From positions 1 to 7,147 of the forward strand of contig DAOVTG010000127.1 in the NCBI GenBank assembly GCA_030633185.1: a stretch of 7,147 nt of DNA, read 5' to 3'. The translations under genes were made by a program, and so were the position numbers. The stretch is from Deltaproteobacteria bacterium (GTDB lineage Bacteria > Desulfobacterota > Anaeroferrophillalia > Anaeroferrophillales > Tharpellaceae). Shown here one piece after another: positions 1-5,672 of this stretch. Position 1 is the stretch's first letter; every line of letters starts with the position of its first letter. Under the pieces are notes generated by a model. The model saw nothing but the letters and a program-made list of their open reading frames with translations. It was not told where the DNA came from and made no database searches.

Positions 1-729
1 CGGCTGGCGATTCCCTCGTTGCCGACTATCCATAATAACTTTGTTGTTAAAAAAGGCAAGCAGGTTGCCGCGTTTCGCATTATTCCTTTAACCTGCGAGC
101 CGGAGATTGTTGCCGATTGTCGCAAGATTTTGGGTCATGAAATTTTGGGCCGGGATTCTGTGAGCGATTCGCTGCAAAAGCGACCAGCTCTGACCATAAA
201 ACCTTTTGTTAATCGTAAAGCAGCCCTTATTGTTACCGGTAACGAGGTCTACAGCGGTCGAATTGAGGATAAATTTACGACTGTTGTTGAAAAAAAACTG
301 GCAGCTTTCGGGGTTGAATTAGTGGTTAAAACAATTTTGCCGGATGAACCCGAAAATATCCGGGAGAAAATTCTCCAGTTTTCGCAGATGGCCGATTTTC
401 TGCTACTCACCGGCGGCACTTCAGTCGACCCCGACGATGCCACTAAAGCGGCAATGCGCAATGCCGGAGTTCAACTCCTTCAGGCCGGTAACCCGATTCA
501 GCCGGGCAATAATTTTACCATCGGCTATCTTGGTGATAAAGTGGTTTGCGCAATCCCGGCCGCCGCCCTCTTCTTTAAAATTACCGCCTTTGACATCTTT
601 TTACCTCGACTTGTTGCCAATGATTCGATTACGGCCGATGAACTGGCCGCTTTAAGCATCGGCGGCCTTTGCCATTTCTGTGAAGTTTGCCGTTACCCGA
701 TTTGCCCCTTCGGTCAATCATTCTGTTAA
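1..729 (+). CDS. Molybdopterin-binding domain protein, 5' end cut by window edge
   Basis: The reading frame is open from base 1, so the true start lies to the left; the TTG at 19 is only the first start-like codon inside the window. From that TTG, residues 67-200 look like a MoaB/MogA/MoeA-type molybdopterin-binding fold: a strand plus turn TGNEVYSGRIEDKF (73-86) and the signature TGGTSVDPDD (131-140), which in this superfamily binds the pterin phosphate or Mg. The preceding part (HNNFVVKKGKQVAAFRIIPL) resembles the N-terminal region of stand-alone molybdopterin-binding proteins found in anaerobes rather than canonical MoeA. The C-terminus carries a cysteine cluster, C218-x2-C221-x2-C224-x4-C229, with a final Cys at 236; a cluster like this recurs in that subfamily as I recall it, and could bind metal or Fe-S (inference). 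The likely role is cytoplasmic molybdenum/tungsten cofactor insertion or sensing; the exact reaction is unknown. It ends 12 bases inside the 3' end of the convergent rnd gene. Confidence 0.85.
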   Translation, partial: RLAIPSLPTIHNNFVVKKGKQVAAFRIIPLTCEPEIVADCRKILGHEILGRDSVSDSLQKRPALTIKPFVNRKAALIVTGNEVYSGRIEDKFTTVVEKKLAAFGVELVVKTILPDEPENIREKILQFSQMADFLLLTGGTSVDPDDATKAAMRNAGVQLLQAGNPIQPGNNFTIGYLGDKVVCAIPAAALFFKITAFDIFLPRLVANDSITADELAALSIGGLCHFCEVCRYPICPFGQSFC

Positions 730-1863
730 AAGTTTTATCTCTCGGACAATTTTTTCTCCGGCATATTCATAGCGCCATCCCCGCATTAGGGGGATATTGC
801 AGGTTTTAGGGTCGTCGTTCAGGATAAGTTTCTCTATATCCTTGCGATTTGCGAGCAGGGCCGGGTCAAGGGAGTCATCGTTGCAGAGGTCTGTGATAAA
901 ATCGATAAGTTTACGGCTGTGGGCGGCTAAATTTTGGTTTCGAGGTTTTTGCAGGGAGGCCGGATAGTCTGCCGGCGTGACTTGCAAGCCCTCTTTGATC
1001 GTTTTCAGCAGCGGTTGGCCGTAACGTTGAGCGGCTCTGGGCGAGAGGCCGCAATTTTGTTTGAGTGTGTCGATATGGTCGGGTTGATTGGTTGAGAGCT
1101 TGATCAGCGCATCATCCGGGATGATATGGCGTCGGGGGCGATCACGGCGGCGGGCTTCCTTTTCTCGCCAGGCGGCTAATTCGCGTAAAATGGCCAACTC
1201 ATCTCTTTTTAGACGGCCGGATCCTTTGACTTTGCTGTAAACTTGATTAACGGGTGGATCATCATATAGTTGGGGATCATCGTAGAGTTTCATCTCCTCT
1301 GATAGCCACTTCCGGCGGCCAAGATCTTCGGCTTTTGCTATAATCTCATCTCTGACTCTCGGCAGGAAGAGGACATCGTTGAGGGCGTATTGGAACTGTT
1401 TTGGGCTTAAAGGGCGTTGCAGCCAGTTACTGCGAGTTTCATCCTTTTTTATGATCTCGCCGGTAAATTCACGGTAGGTGTCAACCAGGGAAAGGCTTGA
1501 TGAAGGGCCGACAAAACCGGCCGCCAGACGGGTGTCAAAGATGTTTTTGGGGTAATAGCCGGTAGCGATGCGCAAAATAGTGAGATCTTGTTTGGCATCA
1601 TGAAAGATTTTTTCAATTTCCGGGTCGGCCAGGAGCCGGCCTAAAGGTTCGAGTTTGTCGTTTAAGGCCGGAATATCAAGCAGCCAAGCTCTCTTTTGGT
1701 CAATGCCAAGTTGGACAATACCGAGGGCTGGATAAAAAGTTCTCTCCCAGACAAATTCCGTATCTATCGCTACCCGACCGGCTTTGGTTATTTTTGTGCA
1801 TATCTTTTGTAGTGCTTCGGTTGAGTCGATCAGGCCATTGTAATCTGTAACAGTTTCGCTCAT
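718..1863 (-). CDS. rnd: Ribonuclease D
   Basis: This is a 381-residue 3'-5' exoribonuclease of the DEDDy family, which trims tRNA precursors and other stable RNAs in the cytoplasm; the length is typical of RNase D (about 375). All catalytic positions are visible: AIDTEF with D34 and E36 (Exo I), FHDAKQDL with D93 (Exo II), and YALND with Y159 and D163 (Exo III). An HRDC domain follows at about 218-293 (RDELAILRELAAWREKEA), and the C-terminal 80 residues probably form a second HRDC-like helical domain. The ATG start (complement of 1861-1863) has an AAGGA about 11 bases upstream, an acceptable though slightly long spacing. The gene stands alone on the minus strand: it is convergent with the molybdopterin-binding gene (12-base overlap of the ends) and divergent from the ygiQ-family gene. 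No good promoter is evident upstream; a CATAAT about 30 bases before the start lacks a matching -35. Confidence 0.95.
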   Translation of the reverse strand: MSETVTDYNGLIDSTEALQKICTKITKAGRVAIDTEFVWERTFYPALGIVQLGIDQKRAWLLDIPALNDKLEPLGRLLADPEIEKIFHDAKQDLTILRIATGYYPKNIFDTRLAAGFVGPSSSLSLVDTYREFTGEIIKKDETRSNWLQRPLSPKQFQYALNDVLFLPRVRDEIIAKAEDLGRRKWLSEEMKLYDDPQLYDDPPVNQVYSKVKGSGRLKRDELAILRELAAWREKEARRRDRPRRHIIPDDALIKLSTNQPDHIDTLKQNCGLSPRAAQRYGQPLLKTIKEGLQVTPADYPASLQKPRNQNLAAHSRKLIDFITDLCNDDSLDPALLANRKDIEKLILNDDPKTCNIPLMRGWRYEYAGEKIVREIKLLTE

Positions 1864-1949
1864 TTCTTGACTTTTCCTTGTCTGGAAGATTATGGTTGTT
1901 CTACTTGTAAACTTGAGAACGCCGCAAACTTTGCTTCGCCTTCTTGAAT

Positions 1950-2166
1950 GGGGTCACATCTTGGCAATGGCTGTTGGCAGCACTTTGGTTTATTCGATTA
2001 TTTCGACACGCCATCATCAAGAAATGACCCCGTCCGAGATAGAGTGAAGTTTTTGTCGCGGTTTTTGTTAGATTTGTCTCGGCTGGGGTCATTTCTTGAC
2101 ACTTGGCGGCCGTAAAGTTCGCTTAAAACCAAAGTTTTAACCCGCTATTTGTCAAGATGTGACCTC
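1950..2166. repeat. BIME/REP-like element: two inverted 82-base units
   Basis: Four copies of a 17-mer with consensus GGGGTCANNTCTTGNCA alternate in orientation: 1950-1966 (+), 2015-2031 (-), 2085-2101 (+) and 2150-2166 (-). They delimit two units of exactly 82 bases (1950-2031 and 2085-2166), each with a 48-base interior, separated by 53 bases. The units are imperfect inverted copies of each other: the outer 17-mers pair 15/17, the inner arms (TCAAGAAATGACCCC and its complement) pair perfectly over 15 bases, and the interiors share ACTTTGGTTT (1982-1991, complement at 2126-2135) at matching depth with a one-base offset. The inner arm continues past the 17-mer as CCGAGA/TCTCGG, so 2017-2039 can pair with 2077-2099 with two mismatches across a 37-base loop. 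Head-to-tail palindromic units of this size are the architecture of REP/BIME elements mobilised by REP-associated Y1 transposases (inference). No transposase gene is in the window. Confidence 0.7.
2123..2140. repeat. Small perfect hairpin inside the repeat element
   Basis: TTAAAAC (2123-2129) and GTTTTAA (2134-2140) form a perfect 7-base stem with a four-base loop inside the second unit of the BIME-like element. It is AT-rich and is not followed by a T-tract, so it is probably part of the element's folding rather than a terminator. Confidence 0.4.
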
Positions 2167-2276
2167 GTATATGTGGGCGTAGCAATGCTCAATGTTATCC
2201 GCTTTAACTTAAAAGCAATAATTTTTTTGCCCATTTTGTGTAACACTTCATTAGTTAAATCTCCAGTTGTTTCTTG

Positions 2277-2280
2277 AGGA
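2277..2280 (+). promoter_or_regulatory. Ribosome binding site that selects the ygiQ-family start
   Basis: AGGA, within TTGAGGA, lies seven bases before the TTG at 2288. The earlier in-frame TTG at 2267 has no purine-rich sequence ahead of it, and an in-frame TAG at 2252-2254 closes the frame upstream. The ATG at 2280 is out of frame and opens only six codons. The TTG at 2288 is therefore the preferred start. Confidence 0.55.
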
Positions 2281-2287
2281 TGATTTT

Positions 2288-4105
2288 TTGCCGGTTGTAA
2301 CTTCACCTTCTTTTCTACCCACGACTGCGGCCGAGTGTTCTGCTAGGGGTTGGCATGAGGTCGATATTGTTCTGGTTAGCGGTGATGCTTATGTCGATCA
2401 CCCATCTTTTGGGGTTGCTCTGATCGGCCGTTGGCTTGAAACTCACGGTTTTCGCGTTGCTATTCTGGCTCAGCCTGACTATCGTCGGGGCGGCGAAGAG
2501 TTCAAACGTTTTGGCCGGCCCCGCCTTTTTTTCGGGATTACGGCCGGTAATCTTGATTCAATCGTCGCCAACTATTCCGGCAATGGTAAAATCCGGGACA
2601 ACGACCCTTTCTCTCCCGATGGCGATCCTTATTTTCCTGGTGAACGCAATAAAAGCAGTCGCCGGCGCCCGGATCGGGCGACGATTGTTTATGCGAATCG
2701 GGCCCAAGCCGCCTGGCCGGGGGTGCCGATTGTGCTTGGCGGTCTTGAAGCGTCGCTCAGGCGTTTTATTCACTACGACTATCGTCAGGAAAAATTGCGT
2801 ACTTCAATCCTGGCCGATGCCAAGGCCGATCTGTTGGTTTACGGCATGGGAGAGCGGGCGGTGCTGGAGATCGCCCGGCGTCTGGCAAGTGGCGAAAGTC
2901 TTGAGGGGATTTCGGGAACCTGTGAATTTCTGCGGCCGGTTGTCGGTCAGCAACTATTGGAAACCGGTAATTATTCTTGTTTGCCGGGCTGGTCGGAGAT
3001 TGAGGCCGACCGGAAAAAGTTTATGTCGGCTGAACTTAAGATTGATGAACGGGCGCGAATGGGTGCGGAAAGTTCCGAGATTCTTCTGCAGGAACAAAAA
3101 AGCGGCTGGATCAAAGAAAACCGACCGGCCGCCCCGCTGACTCCGGCCGAACTTGATCGGGTTTATGAACTTCCCTTCGTCCGGCGTGTCCATCCTCAAG
3201 CGCCCAGCGTGCCGGCCTTTTCAATGATTCGTGATTCGCTGACCATTGTCCGGGGTTGCAGCGGCAACTGTTCCTTTTGTGCCTTGACCCGTCATCAGGG
3301 GGCCCGGGTTGTCAGTCGCACGCAAAACTCGATTGTACGTGAAGCCAAAATCGTGGCCGGTCAGGCCGATTTTTTCGGTACTATCAGTGATCTCGGCGGT
3401 CCGACTGCTAATCTCTATGCGACTCACTGTACTAAATCGACATCATGTAAACGTTCCGATTGTCTCTATCCTGCTCTTTGTACTCATCTAAAAATAGATG
3501 AAAAAGCCTTTATCTCGCTGCTTGATGCGGTTGGTAAAATTGAAGGAGTCAAAAAAGTGTTGATCTCCTCCGGCCTGCGCCTGGTGCTCCTTCGACAGAC
3601 CCCAAAACTGTTGGCTCGGCTTATTGTCCGGCATCTGCCTGGGGTTATGAAGATCGCTCCGGAGCATAGCGACCCGAAGATCCTGCGCCTGATGCACAAA
3701 AATGATGCTCTTGAATTGGAGCCTTTTCTTAAAGAGTGTCGGTGCCTTGCCAAAGATGCAGAAGTTAAAGTTGATTTTACGCCTTACCTGATATCATCGC
3801 ACCCCGGCTGTACTTTCAAAGAGATGCGGGAATTGGCCCAAACCATCTTGAAAAACGGTCTTAAAGCTCGTCAGTATCAGGATTTTACGCCAACCCCGGG
3901 AACCCTCTCAACGGCCATGTACGTGACTGGTCTTGATCGTGACACCTTGACTCCGATCCCTGTGCCGAAAGGTGCCTCCGAACGTCGCCGACAGCGTCAG
4001 GAGTTGGAGGAGGTCAGCGGTCGACATCAGGTGGCAACCCGGCAATGCCGTTCTAAGTCGGAATTGTTGAAGGATAAGCCACGGGGAAAGAAGCGCAGGA
4101 GATAG
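2288..4105 (+). CDS. ygiQ: YgiQ-family (UPF0313) radical SAM protein
   Basis: Clearly homologous to E. coli YgiQ, a radical SAM protein whose substrate is not established as far as I know. With the TTG at 2288 as start it is 605 residues (612 if the unsupported TTG at 2267 is used). The N-terminal Radical_SAM_N region has the family landmarks DIVLVSGDAYVDHPSFG, LFFGITAGNLDS, RPDRATIVY and VLGGLEASLRR. The radical SAM core has the cluster motif RGCSGNCSFC, with C324, C328 and C331 as CxxxCxxC ligands of the 4Fe-4S cluster. Further on are ISDLGGPTANLY, a second cysteine group (C381, C387, C392, C398) that is also conserved in YgiQ, and IAPEHSD. The C-terminus is odd: after VPKG the usual DUF3362 tail is replaced by a short, very basic stretch ending GKKRRR. 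I translated the other two frames there and found no lost tail. The gene stands alone and is followed after 28 bases by the MITE-like element. Confidence 0.9.
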   Translation: MPVVTSPSFLPTTAAECSARGWHEVDIVLVSGDAYVDHPSFGVALIGRWLETHGFRVAILAQPDYRRGGEEFKRFGRPRLFFGITAGNLDSIVANYSGNGKIRDNDPFSPDGDPYFPGERNKSSRRRPDRATIVYANRAQAAWPGVPIVLGGLEASLRRFIHYDYRQEKLRTSILADAKADLLVYGMGERAVLEIARRLASGESLEGISGTCEFLRPVVGQQLLETGNYSCLPGWSEIEADRKKFMSAELKIDERARMGAESSEILLQEQKSGWIKENRPAAPLTPAELDRVYELPFVRRVHPQAPSVPAFSMIRDSLTIVRGCSGNCSFCALTRHQGARVVSRTQNSIVREAKIVAGQADFFGTISDLGGPTANLYATHCTKSTSCKRSDCLYPALCTHLKIDEKAFISLLDAVGKIEGVKKVLISSGLRLVLLRQTPKLLARLIVRHLPGVMKIAPEHSDPKILRLMHKNDALELEPFLKECRCLAKDAEVKVDFTPYLISSHPGCTFKEMRELAQTILKNGLKARQYQDFTPTPGTLSTAMYVTGLDRDTLTPIPVPKGASERRRQRQELEEVSGRHQVATRQCRSKSELLKDKPRGKKRRR

Positions 4106-4133
4106 GATTTTTACGCCCCGCAGGAGGTGCCCT

Positions 4134-4276
4134 AGGAGGATGTCCGAGAATAGAAATTTTTTCTCAGATCGAGGCATTTTTTGAAAATAAGCACAGGTAT
4201 ACACCTGGTATTCCGAGCATTATTTTCAAAAAATAACGCTGAGCTGGGGAAAAAGAGCATTCTCGGACAGCCTCCT
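4134..4276. mobile_element. MITE-like palindromic element, 143 bases
   Basis: Terminal inverted repeats of 18 bases, AGGAGGATGTCCGAGAAT (4134-4151) and ATTCTCGGACAGCCTCCT (4259-4276), match at 17 of 18 positions. Inside, CTCAG (4163-4167) pairs with CTGAG (4239-4243), and a perfect 15-base arm at 4176-4190 (ATTTTTTGAAAATAA) pairs with 4220-4234. At the centre is a small hairpin, CAGGT/ACCTG (4194-4198 and 4203-4207). The element is non-coding and lies between the convergent ygiQ-family and TPR-SPOR genes, 28 and 14 bases from their stops. A third exact copy of the right terminal repeat, reversed, occurs at 5406-5423, which argues for a dispersed family. No obvious target duplication is visible at the ends chosen here. 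It may also act as a bidirectional transcription stop for both genes (inference). Confidence 0.7.
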
Positions 4277-4290
4277 GGGGTGTGATGCCA

Positions 4291-5286
4291 TCAAAATTTT
4301 CCTGCAGGTCTGGGGATTGCGTTCTTTATCTTCATTTTTTCTTTTAAGGATAAAATGAGCTCTTTGGCTTCTTTAGATTTCGAGAATAGTCCGACTCTGA
4401 CCAGATACCAGGTTTTTCCTTTTGACCCTTCTAATATCAATATCCTTGAGTCATAACCGTTCCGGACGAGTTTTTCCTTAGTCTTTTGGGCATTGTTTTT
4501 GTTTTGAAAAGCACCGACCTGTACAGAAAACTTTCCTTTTAATTTTCCCTCTGCAATTTTGCGCATTTCGGGTTCTTTTCGAGGTTTACGGTTGGCTTCC
4601 GGGTCTTTTTTCTTCTCAGCTTCAGGACGTTCTTTCTTTTTAACTTCAGGGACACTTTCCCTTGTTTTTTCAGCTCGTGACTTTGCCGGATTTAGTTGTT
4701 TTATCTTTTCTTTGGCATGGGTTACCACTACCGCTTCTTCATAGGATTTCCGAGCTTCTCCGGAACGTTTCAGTTTCATGAGAAGATCGCCTTTAAAGCA
4801 AAGTGCCAGATGAAAATCAGGTTTTAACTCCAGCGCCTGCGATAGATCTTCAAGAGCTTTCTCATTTTGGTCGAGTTCTGCATAGCAAAGAGCCCGGTTG
4901 AAAAAGAGAAAAGATTCTTTTGGGGTTCGATTCAGTTCCGTACTGTAATTCTCAATGGCCTTTTCATACTCTTTTTTACAATACCAGGCCACGCCCAGAT
5001 TGCTGTGAATGCCACTTAAATGAGGGGCGATTGCTTTTGTCTTTTCAAAGTCTTTTATGGCACTGCCGTATTCCTTCAGCTTCATCAAGGCAATGCCGCG
5101 GTTTTTATAGACATAGGCATTGTTAGGGTCGATTTCGATGAACCTGGTAAAATTATCAACAGCTTCTTGATATTTTTCCAACATTAGAAATTCTACACCG
5201 GCTTCAAAAAAATCAACTTTGGATTGTGCAAAAGCAAAGTTACAGATAAAAATTGTTAAAAAAATCAAAAAGATTATTTTTTTCAA
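4291..5286 (-). CDS. Exported TPR-repeat protein with C-terminal SPOR domain
   Basis: A 331-residue protein predicted to be periplasmic. Residues 1-20 are a Sec signal peptide (KK, a long hydrophobic core, then AFA before Q21). Five tandem tetratricopeptide repeats follow at about 24-57, 58-91, 92-125, 126-159 and 160-193, each ending near a ...P..  turn (for example IDPNN, APHLS, LKPDF); these normally mediate protein-protein contacts. Residues about 199-250 are a highly charged Lys/Glu/Arg/Pro linker, probably disordered. Residues about 252-325 are a SPOR domain (FSVQVGAFQNKNNAQ, YLVRVGLFSKSKEA), which in known cases binds peptidoglycan stripped of stem peptides at division septa. The start is TTG at the complement of 5284-5286, with GGAG seven bases upstream; the nearby ATG reads ATG GAG CGC TAA and is excluded. 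The partner and exact role are unknown; a cell-envelope or division scaffold is plausible. By eye the gene is more A+T-rich than its neighbours. Confidence 0.85.
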   Translation of the reverse strand: MKKIIFLIFLTIFICNFAFAQSKVDFFEAGVEFLMLEKYQEAVDNFTRFIEIDPNNAYVYKNRGIALMKLKEYGSAIKDFEKTKAIAPHLSGIHSNLGVAWYCKKEYEKAIENYSTELNRTPKESFLFFNRALCYAELDQNEKALEDLSQALELKPDFHLALCFKGDLLMKLKRSGEARKSYEEAVVVTHAKEKIKQLNPAKSRAEKTRESVPEVKKKERPEAEKKKDPEANRKPRKEPEMRKIAEGKLKGKFSVQVGAFQNKNNAQKTKEKLVRNGYDSRILILEGSKGKTWYLVRVGLFSKSKEAKELILSLKEKMKIKNAIPRPAGKF

Positions 5287-5293
5287 TTTAGCG

Positions 5294-5297
5294 CTCC
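5294..5297 (-). promoter_or_regulatory. Ribosome binding site supporting a TTG start
   Basis: On the minus strand GGAG lies seven bases before the TTG that begins the TPR-SPOR gene. The overlapping ATG runs into a stop after three codons, so this site decides for the TTG. Confidence 0.6.
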
Positions 5298-5405
5298 ATT
5301 TCTTTGGCTGGGAAGTTATAAGTCGATGGCGTAGTAAGTTGAGTCTCTGGTAAACTCTATAGGGGACTTTCTCTTAAAATTCCAGTTGTTTTTTTGTAAC
5401 TATTC

Positions 5406-5423
5406 AGGAGGCTGTCCGAGAAT
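5406..5423 (+). repeat. Solitary copy of the MITE terminal repeat
   Basis: AGGAGGCTGTCCGAGAAT is the exact reverse complement of the right terminal repeat at 4259-4276 and differs from the left one (4134-4151) at one base. No matching opposite end is present between here and trpE, so it is a solo end or a remnant. It lies between the divergent TPR-SPOR and trp transcription units, 24 bases upstream of the TTGACA hexamer. Confidence 0.7.
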
Positions 5424-5447
5424 TTCTTAAAGCCTGATGGAAATATC

Positions 5448-5477
5448 TTGACATAAAAGGTGTAGATAGGCTAAAAG
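5448..5477 (+). promoter_or_regulatory. Candidate trp promoter
   Basis: A perfect -35 hexamer, TTGACA, is at 5448-5453. The best -10 is TAAAAG at 5472-5477 (4 of 6 matches, 18-base spacer). Transcription would then start at about 5484, almost on top of the leader ATG at 5486, giving a nearly leaderless trpL; this fits the lack of a clear Shine-Dalgarno but is unusual. No TrpR-type operator palindrome was recognised. Confidence 0.35.
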
Positions 5478-5485
5478 CTCTGATC

Positions 5486-5575
5486 ATGAAAACGAACTTT
5501 TGCGATAACTTTTGGGGTTGGTGGTGGCCAGGCGAATGTAATTTGTCTGAGCGAACTCCACTACGGCTTGGTTAA
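5486..5575 (+). CDS. trpL: trp operon leader peptide
   Basis: A 29-codon ORF, starting ATG AAA ACG AAC and ending in TAA at 5573-5575, encodes MKTNFCDNFWGWWWPGEC followed by an ordinary 11-residue tail. Codons 10, 12, 13 and 14 are TGG, so four of five consecutive residues are Trp, flanked by Gly and Pro. Immediately upstream of trpE and ahead of a terminator, this is the hallmark of a ribosome-mediated attenuation leader: stalling at the Trp run when charged tRNA-Trp is scarce should favour an antiterminator. Fewer than 40 bases separate its stop from the terminator stem. The Shine-Dalgarno is weak (only AGG about 15 bases upstream). The peptide itself probably has no function after synthesis. 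Confidence 0.8.
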   Translation: MKTNFCDNFWGWWWPGECNLSERTPLRLG

Positions 5576-5611
5576 CGCGTAAGGTAAACTTAACTGACCG
5601 TTGGGTCCTTT

Positions 5612-5658
5612 AAAGGGTTGTGGAAGAGCTTAGATGCTTGGCCACAGCCCTTTTTTTT
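5612..5658 (+). terminator. trp attenuator: intrinsic terminator
   Basis: AAAGGGTTGTGG (5612-5623) pairs with CCACAGCCCTTT (5642-5653) to make a 12-base stem with one G:U pair; the final A:T pairs use the first bases of an eight-T run at 5651-5658. A candidate switch segment, TCCACTAC (5557-5564), lies inside the distal part of the leader ORF. It can pair 7/8 with the left arm of the terminator (5617-5624, antiterminator, 2:3). Alternatively, 5558-5564 can pair with GTGGTGG in the Trp codon run (5521-5527, 1:2, one G:U). This reproduces the classical competing-hairpin layout; the terminator is strong on inspection, while the alternative pairings are short and hand-drawn. The terminator ends 14 bases before trpE. 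Confidence 0.8.
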
Positions 5659-5662
5659 ATTC

Positions 5663-5666
5663 AGGA
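5663..5666 (+). promoter_or_regulatory. trpE ribosome binding site
   Basis: AGGA lies six bases before the ATG at 5673, just after the attenuator T-run, and fixes the trpE start. Confidence 0.6.
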
Positions 5667-5672
5667 TATTTT

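Noticed and set aside
1901..2092. A 63-codon minus-strand ORF between rnd and ygiQ
   Set aside because: It lies mostly within the BIME-like repeat, its protein resembles nothing I know, and its apparent start is inside an inverted-repeat arm. It is best explained as an accidental ORF in a repeat.
2436..3140. A 234-codon plus-strand ORF overlapping ygiQ
   Set aside because: It is in another frame of a gene with unmistakable family motifs, and its Arg/Trp/Cys-rich translation is typical of a shadow ORF.
4259..5423. TPR-SPOR gene as cargo of a composite element bounded by 18-base inverted repeats
   Set aside because: The two repeats bracketing the gene face outwards relative to the MITE's own ends (a right end followed by a left end), so they do not form a proper pair around the gene.
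5565..5600. TrpR operator around GGTTAACGCG
   Set aside because: It lies downstream of the leader start and only weakly resembles the palindromic trp operator.
5540..5660. T-box riboswitch before trpE
   Set aside because: No T-box consensus or specifier-loop architecture was seen; the Trp-codon ORF plus terminator explains the leader better.
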